64,000 nucleotides of DNA from Ophioderma brevispina (Eukaryota; Echinodermata; Ophiuroidea; Amphilepidida; Ophiodermatidae): positions 1-64,000 of the forward strand of contig JAMKCH010088378.1 of NCBI GenBank assembly GCA_023653785.1, given 5' to 3'. The notes below the pieces were generated by a model. It ran no database searches and had not been told where the DNA came from. It saw only the letters and a program-made list of their open reading frames with translations. Shown piece by piece: positions 1 through 12,100 of the stretch. Each line of letters begins with the position of its first letter. The first letter of the stretch is position 1. The translations under genes and the position numbers were made by a program.

Positions 1-479
1 GAACCCCCCCCCCCCCCTTGGGCACCAACGGGAGTGAAAACCCCTTGGTCACTTAAGTGTTAAGTAAGAGATGTATGTATTAGACCACAAGAAACTCATA
101 TCTATCTTGTTTGTATGATATTCATTCTTAAAATTCAAAGCAACGACTAAATTCTCCCCATCAAGAATCTTTTGAACCCATGAAAATTGCCTTGTAACTA
201 GATTTGTCATCTCACAATAATAATAAAAGTCTAAATTAAAGTATGAGATATATGCGTTTGACCAGTATAAACACACAGCTGGCAATTTTGTTTGTTAAAA
301 TTTAAGATGGCGGTCAATATGGCCACATTCAAAGAATTTAAACCTTAACAATTATCCTATTTTTGTCGTATATCTAGACATAGCACCCAGAAAGAATGAT
401 AAAGTGCAAATTAGAATATGTATAATATCATTAGTAACTCATAACTGCTATTTTTGTTCCAGTAGTATTTCTTAAATAC

Positions 480-541
480 AAGATGTCGGCTAATAAAGCC
501 GCTTACAAGATTTTTGCACTCGGCGATATTAGCCGCCATCT
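480..541 (+). repeat. Small foldback
   Basis: AAGATGTCGGCTAATAAAGC and the inverse of GATATTAGCCGCCATCTT pair imperfectly around a 20-base loop. Similar GCCGCCAT phrases occur at 690-705 and 855-870 without full arms. Confidence 0.4.
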
Positions 542-1838
542 TCATTTTCAAATAAGTTAACCAAACAAAAATACCAGCTTTGGGTTTAAATTGGTCAAAT
601 GCACATTTATCATACTTTAATTTGCATTTTCATCCTAATTTGGGGAAAATATAAAGTAATTTCGAAGTTTTAACATATTTCGAAGGCGGACAAATTGGCC
701 GCCATATTGAATGTTAAATATACTCACTAAGCAAAACAGGGAGATATGAGTTTCTAATAGTCGAAGACATATGTTCCTAAATTTATTTTCTCATTTTATG
801 ACTTTACGACTAAATAATACAGGCATTTAGCACTTTTATACTTTGTAGATCTTTGAGGCGGCCATGTTGGCTACCATCTTGGATCCGAAGCAAAACAACA
901 ATACAAATATACATGGCAAGCGGTCATAATGGCTCTAGAAGAACAATTTTTGTTTGTTGTTGTTGAGATCGGTGAAAATTATATTTTTCTGTAATGGCGA
1001 TCCTAATTTGCATAAATTTACCTAAAGATGGCACGTGGGACAATTTTTTAATTTTTTAACATAGCTAATCGTATTCTACGCATTTTTTCTGATATAGAGA
1101 CATTTATTAGAAATTGATTTCAGGGGGGTGCACGAGACCCCCTTCTACCCACTAAACTAAACAGGGTCCTACTTACAAGATTGACAATAAAACTACAAAA
1201 GTCGATTATTTATTTTTTTGACGTATTTCCGGTGTAGTTTTGTAATGACATTAAATATGAGATATTAAATTCGTTTTCTTCTGTAGAAATCAGGCCGAGC
1301 CACATCTCAACGGTGTATTTGTGTGTGTTTCCTATGCCTTTATAGGTATATTCATCCCAGCTAACATAGACTAATCAACCATATTCTCATGATTATGTTT
1401 GGAATCATCATGAAAAATGGATTCAAATGAGTACAAACAAGGCTTCCCGTGACGTAAATACGTGAAAGCTTATTTAAAAATAGTCAGTTATCTTAAAAAG
1501 CACTGACTTATGTGTTATAACCTAATCTACCAGGGTTAAAATGGTTAACACTAGTGTAACAAAAATTAACACTCAAGAAGTCAAATATTAAATAGTTACA
1601 TTTATTGTTTTATAAGTTTAATCTACATATTATACTATTCACCATAACCGAAGTGGAGTTTTCATCTGTCACCAAAACACTCCAATAAATGAAAAATTGT
1701 AGCACCTTTCTTTGCGCCTTCATTTTAGTAAAACAATGAGCTATACTACTTTTCCGGTGGGGTGGTGTAGGGTGGGGAGGTAGGTTGTCTAAGTGTTGAG
1801 GTGGGTAGTACAACTCCAAATAACTACTTTTTGTTCAT
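542..1838. other. No gene seen
   Basis: AT-rich sequence with scattered GCCGCCAT-type phrases and short open frames of no recognisable composition. Downstream (minus sense) of the SBP-like gene. Confidence 0.6.
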
Positions 1839-2411
1839 ATTAACACTTAAGTGTATAAGGTCTTGTGCACTCCCGTTAGTGTATAAGGGGGGTCAACACC
1901 CCCCCGTGAAAACCACTTTACCGGTGGATTTTTTTTACCAAAACTCTGTTCATTGATGAAGTACATCAACACGACCACATAACAGGAAAAAAAGGAAAAT
2001 CGGTTGTACCGATTCAAAATGGCGGTCCAAAAACCGAATTTTGCAACGCACACCCAATTCTCCCGCCAAGAAATGAAAAACCACTTTCCCGAAGGACTTT
2101 TTCGATAAAATTTGGCTCATAATAGGAGAACATAAATACATTTGCATTGCTGAAATAGAAATTAAAAAAGTTACTCGAATACGATTTAAGGGGCAAAACA
2201 AATTTTGAATAGTGCCACCAAAATGCTTAATTTTGCTAATTGGCATAACGCCATGGCCGATTTAATTTTTTTTCACCAAAATATGCGCAACTGATATTTA
2301 GGCAATTACATAAAATTTTGGGCAAAAATAATTTACCATTAAAAATGGCTCGCAAAAAACAAAATGTTGGATCCACGTGGACCCCCTCCTCTTATACATT
2401 TAAGTGTTAAA
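1839..2411 (+). mobile_element. Element bounded by inverted AACACTTAAGTGTATAAG
   Basis: Left end TTAACACTTAAGTGTATAAG and right end CTTATACATTTAAGTGTTAA are inverted copies. It contains the CACTCCCGTTAGTG / GGGGTCAACACCCCC phrase, related to pieces at 1-60 and 20935-20980. No gene. Confidence 0.55.
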
Positions 2412-3081
2412 AATACGGATGAAATCTACCCAGTTAGTCGATACAGCAGAATATCATCAAAAATACGACGAATTTTGGATCAAAACGAAAAATTGTACTA
2501 TTTTCTACAAATATCGGGGAATTTGGTGTCCTCGGGATTATGTCGTGATTATGACGTCAAAGGGAGGCGGGTTGGTACTTATTTGGAATCAATAGCTATT
2601 ATATCGAAACCAAATTGATAATTTGTGCACAATTTGCTAGCCCGACTCATAATTTAAACCATTGTCAATCAAGCAATTTGGTTTGGTAGAGCAAAGTTAC
2701 GCCAATGAAAACAACACATCCAATTATCCTGTTTACTTCGATTACCAAAATCGATAATTAGCCAACGGACACTAGACACTAGCACTTTAAGCTATTCAGT
2801 GTTATGTTACTTCAAACAAACTAAACTCTAATATGGATAGTCCAGTATGTGACAGAGATGTCATCAACTTAATCTTCCATGACAATATAATATTTCTAAT
2901 TGACAAGGCTACAACTTCATCGCCTCACTGTTTGTAAATCACGGGTCGGAGGAAGTGAATTGCCGCACCCTGGATATTTCGTTAGTACAATTAGGCTTAT
3001 ATATAATGGGTTGAAACAACCCTTTCCCGCGGTTAGACGTTACATAAATTTCTTAATCAGACGAGGTAGTTGTGACCGGTG
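2412..3081. other. 3' flank of the SBP-like gene
   Basis: Follows the proposed stop codon on the minus strand. No convincing polyadenylation signal could be fixed. Otherwise unremarkable. Confidence 0.4.
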
Positions 3082-3119
3082 CTAAAAGCAGAAATCCGCA
3101 GATGACTGTCCAAAGAAAT
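3082..3119 (-). CDS. SBP-like gene terminal exon
   Basis: The first good acceptor downstream of exon 7 in the correct phase. A long pyrimidine tract (reverse of 3121-3145) ends TTTGTTTCAG. Joining in phase 1 gives Asn, then [11 protein letters not shown] and a TAG stop at 3084-3082. A short cysteine-containing tail is plausible for this domain, but the exon is assigned only from splice signals, phase and position. Confidence 0.55.
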
Positions 3120-6100
3120 CTGAAACAAAAGAAAAATTAAAAAGAAAGAGTGAAAATCATTATTTTTTCAAACTACAATAAGTTACCAAAGTTTAAACAC
3201 TGTTTTTGTTTAGTTTTTGTATTATTTCCTATCTTATTTATTTTTAATTTTTTCCCTTTCCGATGGCGCAATATTGGTCGAGTGAGCTGTGTATAAACAA
3301 AAAGGAACGTGATAAAATTTCAGTATTCATAAAACTAACACAACCTGTAAGTAAATGTTTTAGACTTTTACGAATATTCTAATTTAAAGTGACACGAGAC
3401 AATTTTCTGAGGATACAAATTTCTCTAAATTTGCATTTCACTGGTTGTACCGAGAACGTTTCAGAATTATTGAACAAATAAGTAAAAAAAAGAAGACCAA
3501 AACTAAGTTTGAACTTGTTGCACTCCTAATCGGCCCAAGAGAAGCATGTCTGGACCTTCTGTCATGCACGATAGAAAATACTAAATCATCTTTTTATTAC
3601 ATAATGACAGTGTTTCCAGCTTATTCGCTTCAGATGTAATTTAATAATATGAGCATTCTAAATAGTGAAAAAAGAAACTATGGGAATTAAGTTTTCTGGA
3701 AATGTCCTGGGAGTCTTTTCAAACACTTAACAGTATTTTTAAGAAATTATTCGCAAATCTTCGCTTTTGTATTTCTTTGTTTATTTAGAAAACTTGTAAG
3801 ATGGTACAACAATCCTGAGAATCCATTAGTACTTATCAGTCTCACAACATGCCTTAAATAAGCCGTGTTCAATATTAAAGCAATTATGCTTTTAATGGCG
3901 CAGAGTGTATCACAATAGATGAAAATGTTTACGTCATAACTTCTGAAATATCAGTGCAGGATATTTAGAAAGTAAATGATAGGATGAATAAAGAAATACA
4001 TTTCGCAATCCTTTAACACACCTCCTCGGTTTTGACTGATGTCTACTATCTTTCTTACAGTATCTCTGATTGGCTCATTACATGATTTGATATGACATGA
4101 CCTTTGAGTAACCAATCAAAATTTACCTTCTATATAATTAATTGAAAATAACACTGCGAATAACCAATCAATCAGTTTGTTAGTATAGTGCCCAGGAGGT
4201 TAAACCAAGAAATCTTTCATATAACTTGTGGTCAAGATAAGGTTTCCTTATCACAAAGCATGTTCATCTATTCTGATAGTCCTTGCCCACTTAAACTTCA
4301 TGTTCATTTCACATTCTTAAACTTACTGTGCACAGTATCAAAATCTCTACAGATGTCGTTGTACTTTGCAGAATTCAGCAGACGTCGCCATGCTGGATCC
4401 CACCACGCAGCAAAATGGCTGTCCTTCCGGGTCATCAATGCGGCACCACCGATTTGACAGCGTGTGAGGTCGGGACCGTTCTGTTCCAAATTGTCGAAAG
4501 CGTCTGTATATTCTTTAGAAATGAAAGCAGCATCAACCTGAAAAGTGCATCGTAATTTAGTAAATATATCCATTATTATGCAAATATAATAGCGAGTGCC
4601 ACTTTGTGTCGAGAGTAAAATAGTGCTTATTTATCACAGTATAGAGTAGCGCCGGAGAAGCGTATCGTAACTCCATTTCCACAAAAAACTACCGTATTAC
4701 ATTTTCGTAATAAATCAAATACTGAAAGAGATGCAAAGTACGATTTGTATCACACGTCCTGTCATGGGATGTCTGGAAAATTATGAAAATCAGTTTTGAT
4801 AGAATGTAGCCAAAGAGTAGGCATTTTCAGTGTTTCTACGATATAGATATACAAACTTTGTAGCGAACTAGTATCAAACTTGCTGTCCTTGATGCTTCAA
4901 CTACATAATGCTATTGTTAATAAGATATTTGACACAAAATGGCATTACAAAAATGGATTAAAAATGCAAATGGTGCGCCCGCAGGCGGAGTGCCCATCTC
5001 TCTGTCATTGGCGTTTGGGCCAGACTCCCTCATATAATGTTGCTGTGGGGGGTTTGCCACTCCTCCCGCACAGCGAGTCTGGTTTGCATTCCCAGCATAT
5101 GCCGGTGTAGAAGTAGTTATCGTCCGGCGTACTCATAGTCCGGGAACAATGGTGAACAATAGGGCATTCGATTCAGTTGACTCTTCACGCAACATTAGTT
5201 TCACGCTTTATTCCGTTATCGTCTATGGAGCCCCGGACTTTGGCTCCCGCCGGACTATATCTGCTTTCACACCGGTACCCATTTATACTCTTGGGTGGAG
5301 AGAGGCAAGCGAGATAAAGTGCCTTGCCCAAGTGCCAAGTGCTCAACACATTGGCGTCAGCGGGGCTCGAACCCACAGCCTTATGCGGCGAGCGCTGATC
5401 CACTGCACCACATGTGCTACCTTAAAATGGATTCAAATAGCCATTTAAGCCCGAATTCTTAAAAACTTAGCATTTGTGAATTTTCCAGCTGACAAATACC
5501 TGTCACATATTGAAAATGTCAATGCAAAATAAAAGAACTTAAAATAATACCTCTCCATCATTAACCGCATCAATAAGGTCCTGTTCATCTTCCAATATAA
5601 CGATCTGATTGTTAGAAAGATCAGACCCCTGAAAAAAAAAAGAAACATCGTTTAAAAAAAATCAAATATTAGGTACCAACAATGTTTTTTAGGGACATAT
5701 TTTTGAAACCTCTAACAGCATTAATTATTCCTTCTTTCAGAGGTAGGCAAATAGAAGGTAACTGATATAAATATACTCCCGGTCAATTTGTGGCGGTTCT
5801 TTACAGAGTCAGAATCGTATTCAGATATTAAAATAAAACATTAATAACATGAATTTTCTGAAATTCATGTATGCTTTCCTAAAAGGCTGAATAGGAAAGC
5901 CGAAAAGTTCAAAACTTAGTTTAGTTTTTGGTTTTCTTTTCTGCTTGCTTGTCTAATAATCCTTCGAAACGTTCTCGGTAGGTGTTCGATAACCAATCAA
6001 GTGCAAATTTAGAGAAATCTGTATCCTATGAAAATCTCCTCATAAAAAAAATAACGTAGTTATAATCTTAGTGAAAATATCAATCAATCAATCAATCAAT

Positions 6101-9100
6101 CAAATTTATTCATCACATAAGCAAAATACAGTGAGTAGCAATACAAAAGTTAAATAGCCAATATACGATACGATATGTGTAAGGTAGAGTATAGATATAC
6201 GGTATTAACTCATATTTCATGACGGGAAGGGGTATTTGACCGGGAGTATAAATAATGGATGAATGAATGTTCGGATGGATGTAATGGATGGATTACGGAT
6301 GGATGTGCGGATGGATTGATGGATGTACGGATGGATTGATGTACGGATGAACTTGCGGATGGATGAATGAATTACGGGTGAATGACTGTACGGATGGGTG
6401 TGCGGATTAAAGGATGGATGTACTGATGGATATATGGATGGATGCACGAATGGATGTGCGGATGGATGAATGGATGGATGCACGAATGGATGTGCGAATG
6501 GATGGATGATTGGATGGACGGACGGTCGGACGGGCAAACAAAAATATATTATATAACACATCTCAGCATTTGAATAAATCACTTATTACCCGGATTTCAT
6601 CTGCATGTCGACGCAAGCAAACTTCATCCGCCAAAATTCCGTTCAAAAAACCAATCTTCTTTCCGGTTAGGTCCTTCCAATCAAAGTCTCTCGGATTTCC
6701 TCTTTGAACACCAAAAAATGATGGTTGAGCTTTCGAGAGTGGTTCAGTGAACGAAAAGGTTCTTAAACGGGGATATGTGATGTCCCAACCTGTTGATGTA
6801 ATAAGAGTTAATTTAATTAGCGGAGTAAAACACATACAAAATACTTACAGAATGTTAGTTTCAAATAACGAAGTTGTATATTGTTATGTAACTATTACGA
6901 TTTGCTATTTCGCAGACACCAGTTTGTCTTCTGGTAATTCGTTCGACGTCATCAGGACCTTACACCTCACCAAGAACGTCATATGGCTACATCCAAACAC
7001 TACCTTTGTTACTTTTAAAGCAACATGTAGTTAAACTTAAAAGTTTTCTTAATTAGTTAATTTTATTTTTGTGATTTTTTTTTTTAACAGTATAACACCA
7101 GGTACACCTGATCGACCCTATGTTACTTTTGACATATGACATTTGACCTTTGACATCTGAGTCGAAACTACCATGGATTCATGAAAGGGCCAAGGGTTAT
7201 TTGCCTATCGATTGTGAGGGCCAAAGGTTCTATAGTGAGCTACAGGTGTTCAAAAACTTTAAAGATTGTTTCATATCACTTTCAAGACATCCAAGGGATA
7301 ATAAAGGGTCCACCCTGCACAGTATGGGCCCAAACTAAGAGGAATATAAATTTCCCTCGGTTTCCTATCAAACGATATGACCGGGGAAGACGTAAACCTA
7401 TTTTACACAGAAAATAACATGTTACAGTTAACTGTAGCTTTATTACGAGGCCAAATACTGCTGAATGATTTTAGCCTTTATTGTTGACCTACCACAATTT
7501 TTCAATTACCAAAATGTCCTAAAATGTAATTATTAAGTAAACATCATGACATGAACTCTTACCCACTGATATTATAACCACATCACAAACAGGTCAAATG
7601 GAGTACAAACAAAGGAAGTTTATTTGGACATTATCATTTCAGGTGAGAACTATAACACATGCATAAACTTTAAAACCATGTAAAATACCCCCTTTTTGAG
7701 ACATCATGAGGGCGCACTTATCTAAAAATGTTGCTGTCTCCTTAAAGAGCTCGGGGTGTTCAAGACCGACACGTGATTGGGCCAGTGAATGAGTGTTAAG
7801 TAAGTAAGAAAGATTCCCAGCTATAGTATAGGCTGACAAATCAGGGGCTAGAAAACATCTTTTGAACCAATAAAATCAGCGTGTTAGTGTGAATAATGTA
7901 CATACCTTGAGCGGCATCAAACCATCCAGCTAGAAGTCCTTGCCCACCAAATCCGTTATCCCAAACGTTAGCATCCTTGTCTCGTATCAACTGGCAATTC
8001 CTATTTGCCAAACGACAGACTGCGGGTTGAAAATTGAAATCAGTCATCAGTCACATTCGATATCATGTTTTAAAAATTGCCTCAAATTTGGTGCTGACGA
8101 AAAGAAAACATTTCTTGACATGTTAGGCGTAGTGAAGCAATATTTTTCATAAATTATGAAATGTGTGTCAGCAATTGCAGCTATTTTATAGACTTCGTTG
8201 GCATGTCAGTGTATTGAATAGTGATGTAAATATGAGTTTCAGTGAGAGGATTACAAGTACAACAGAAACGTCAAAGGCCTTCGGCAAGTCTCAGATTGGC
8301 AAAAATCTCAATATTCCACATTTTAATTATCTTCCAATATATTCAATTGTGATCATATTTATTTCAAGTTATGCCCAAGTTGACCTTTTCGTAACGGCTG
8401 AAATACCAAAGATAATTGATTATTTTGCGGGTTATTTTGCTGCGCGACTTTTTATAAAACGTTCTTGCAGTTTATTGGACAGGAACCTAAAACAGTTTAA
8501 TCAGTCCCGAAAACCAACAATGCTAATGAAGTTTAGACATGAAGTGTAATGCAAGTTCTTTTAAAATCACAATCAGTCATTTTTTTTCCAAATTCGAAAT
8601 GCCCATTTTGTCTCTAGTGTTAAGTCATATCAACACCTATATTACTGTTCTATGTGAATAACAGACACTGAAGCATTATAAAGCGGTCTTGAAGATGCCA
8701 TGTACGACTGTTTCTCGACCTAAAAAAAGTCGGATCCCGACTTTTATTAGTAAACAAAGCAAAAAAAAAAATCATAATTTCTTGACAAATACTTAAATGG
8801 GTCTTTACTACAACGATTTCCAATACAACAGTACAAAAAATGGACTTTGATAAAAATAGGGTACGCGATTTGTTTATATTTTGAAGAAATCGCTGATAGT
8901 GGCTTTAATATAAAGGAATACATACCCGCTTCAATAACGTCGATGTTAAGGCCCCGTACCTGTCCTGACTCTTCGTCCCTACAAGAAAAGAAGGAAATTA
9001 TTAACACATACACAGAAGGAAGAAACTCCAGTAGTTGGGTACATCATCATCAGTTGAATATAATCGAGGTATATTAAAATGTTCTCAGGAATTAATTATG

Positions 9101-12100
9101 TAGCTTTATGTAGTGTGATAGTGAAAAATATATCATGAGGTCACATTTTTACTTTTCTATTTCACGAGGCGAATCTGGGTGATATGGAACAGTCATAATT
9201 TGGTCGAATGATATATTTTTACCATTGCACTAATATAAGCATTCGATGTTTGTTTTATTTCATGATATAACATGGCTCGAATCACTGTGATCATGATATA
9301 AAAGGGACTATGCATTGATTGCACAATAAGGTGCAAACAGCATTTCCAATCTTTTTAAATTGGATTTCAAATCAAAATCTTAATGTAACTTTATGGCACA
9401 CCCTGACAATAATTTTATGGTATTAATTTTTTAATTACGGTTTCAAGATGTTACATTTACCAACAAGATGATGATGCACCATCCTTTTAATACAATGTTT
9501 TCTCATCAAATGAATTCATTCAAATGCAACAGGAAATATTGCACGTGTAACCAACACTCCTGTGTTGTTGCACTACCTTTTAGGTACCTAACTAAATCTG
9601 ACAACATTAACAAAAACTAGAAGCCAATAAGTTACTGGAAAAGGTAAACTGAATGTTGCAATCCCAACTAAATTGCTACTCTGTATGTGTGTATGACGCT
9701 TTTATATGTGCCATTGTTGTTGGGCTGAACGTTTAAGTGTCATCATACTAAAAGTGAGACTTCAATTCCAACTAAAAACAAGTACACTGCAAAAACAGTG
9801 CTTAGAAATTAAACACTTTTCTAAACACTATTTTGCACCACGTTTCTAAACATTTTGAAATGTCTGTTTAATTTTAAACATGTTTAGGGATTTGACATTA
9901 GGTGTTTATACATTTGATGCCAAGTGTTTAGGAATTAAACATGTCAAATCTCTAAACACTAAATTGCACCACGTTTCTAAACACTGTTTTTGCAGTGTAA
10001 CAATAATGTTTGGGTAAAGAAAATCTTCATCTGGAGGGTCCAATGCTTGACTCCCCCAGTGGGATCTGCAAGTTTTAACTTGCAGTATTTTGTTATAATT
10101 ATTATTAAAAAAACATATCCCTCTTATATTAAATCGTATTACAGAGATAAATAAAAGAAATCACTTTGGAGTTAGTATATTATAATTATATGAGTAAAAA
10201 AGAGTGCTTTGAAAAAGACAGGTTTACTCGCAAGTAGTTTTTGCCAGAGTATACTCACAGATAGACTTGAGCAGATGAATAATAATTTGAGCTGATTGTC
10301 CAGATTTGATCATCGTAGTCATGGTAATAGTCGTCTTTCTTCACCGCAGGTAGGCCTGAAATACAACAGTATATGGTGTAAGATGTCTTAAAGGCACATA
10401 GCGGCATGAAAAAATATTCAGATATAATGAAATGGACACTCACCGAAATCACTTCCACAAGTTTTCCATTTGAAAACATTTTGGGTGTTTACATTTTGTA
10501 AAAAAAAGGGAAAAGTAACTAATATTATTTTCCTTGTAAGCTTCACATCTCATCCAAGGATGCTGACATTACTGCCAGCATTCATCAAACTTGAAAAGCA
10601 TGCAGCCATTAGCTCACAGACCATTGCTATTGTATATACATGTGCTAATTCCGGCTAATCCACCTTTCACTTGCCTTCCCAATATCTTACTACACGTCTG
10701 AAGTACAATGTCGGAATCCCGATCTGAATGCTTTTGAATGAATTGTGTCACAAAACATGCTAGATACACTGTAAATTCTGGCAGGATGTCAACACCTTGA
10801 TTTTCCGTGGCAGGATTTGCCACAAACTGACATGAACTCTCGCTGTTTTTTGCTGTTTTTACAGAATGTAAACATCCAAATTGTTTTCAAATTTGTGGAA
10901 GTGATTTCATTAAGGGTCCTTTTCATTATGTCTGAATGGTTTTTATGCTATTATGCCCCTTTAACCCTTTGGACGACTGCAATCGCTTCGTGTTTCCAAA
11001 AAAATAAAATTACTGTGCATTACCATACTCGGAATGAGAAAGATGAATTCAAATAGGTAAGTGATTTATCAGATGGCTCCTATGGTAGTTTTGATGGTCA
11101 TTTCGGAAGCCATCTCAAAAAACACTGACTATTTGTATGTGTTATCTATCTATGCAGAACCTATCTTAATGGCAATTTGTAAAACAAGATAGTGTGTTTA
11201 CGGTATATCAAATATTTTTTTGAAAAAAAAAAAATGATTTCAGAGTTTAGTGAATGCAAAGTAAATATTTTTTAAAGATGAGTGATCCGATCATGATCCG
11301 AATTTTAATTTGCTGTGTTCTACCTCACACTGAAGGATATCACTGAAACCTACAAGTTTTGGGTTAAATCGGTCCAGCCGTTTGGATAGCAGAAACAAAA
11401 GTGTATAGTAACAATAGGGTGAAAGTTACGTTTATATGTTTTAATTTAAAAGAAATCATAAAATTTGAGGTAATCACAGCTTTTGCCTTTTTGCAACAAA
11501 GGGAATTTGAATTACATATTAATTAGAATCATGCCTTTCATTATTCCCATATGCTATTCCGCTCATCAAGTCTTAGTGCAGATGTTGCAACTTGCTAGTG
11601 GAATAGCTTAAAGTTAAATGATAGACTAAATGATAGAGTATGATATGCTATATCCACCATAGAAAGTAAAAGTTGGGTTGTCAAACTGGTAACATTGTAA
11701 TGGGTAAATAATACCCTCATGTGTGGAGAAAACTTTTAGCCCAATTTGGGTATAGCTTACATAACAATGCGTATAAAGTGTAGTCCACTTCGACTACGAT
11801 TTACTCATATATGAGGTTAACGCCATTTTGCTCCTTCTTAGTGTCTAGGTTAGATACAACACGATACTGTCATTTAGCATAGTATTTCATTTCTGGTCCT
11901 GGTTCCTTTAAATAAAACGTACTATACTCTGTCCAGCTCGAAGTATGAAGTAGCGACGCGGGCGTATACATTGTACCGACTTTCAGCGCGCGCGTACGCA
12001 AAGCACAAGCGCACTACAACTGAAAGACGGCACTGGGTATACGCGCGCGTCGTCACTTCATACTTCAGACAAGACAAAGTATAGCTGTACTAGCTACTTG

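Noticed and set aside
6217..6582. HPSIHP-type repeat protein on the minus strand
   Set aside because: Translation of the GGAT-type simple repeat; no stop simply because the repeat lacks one.
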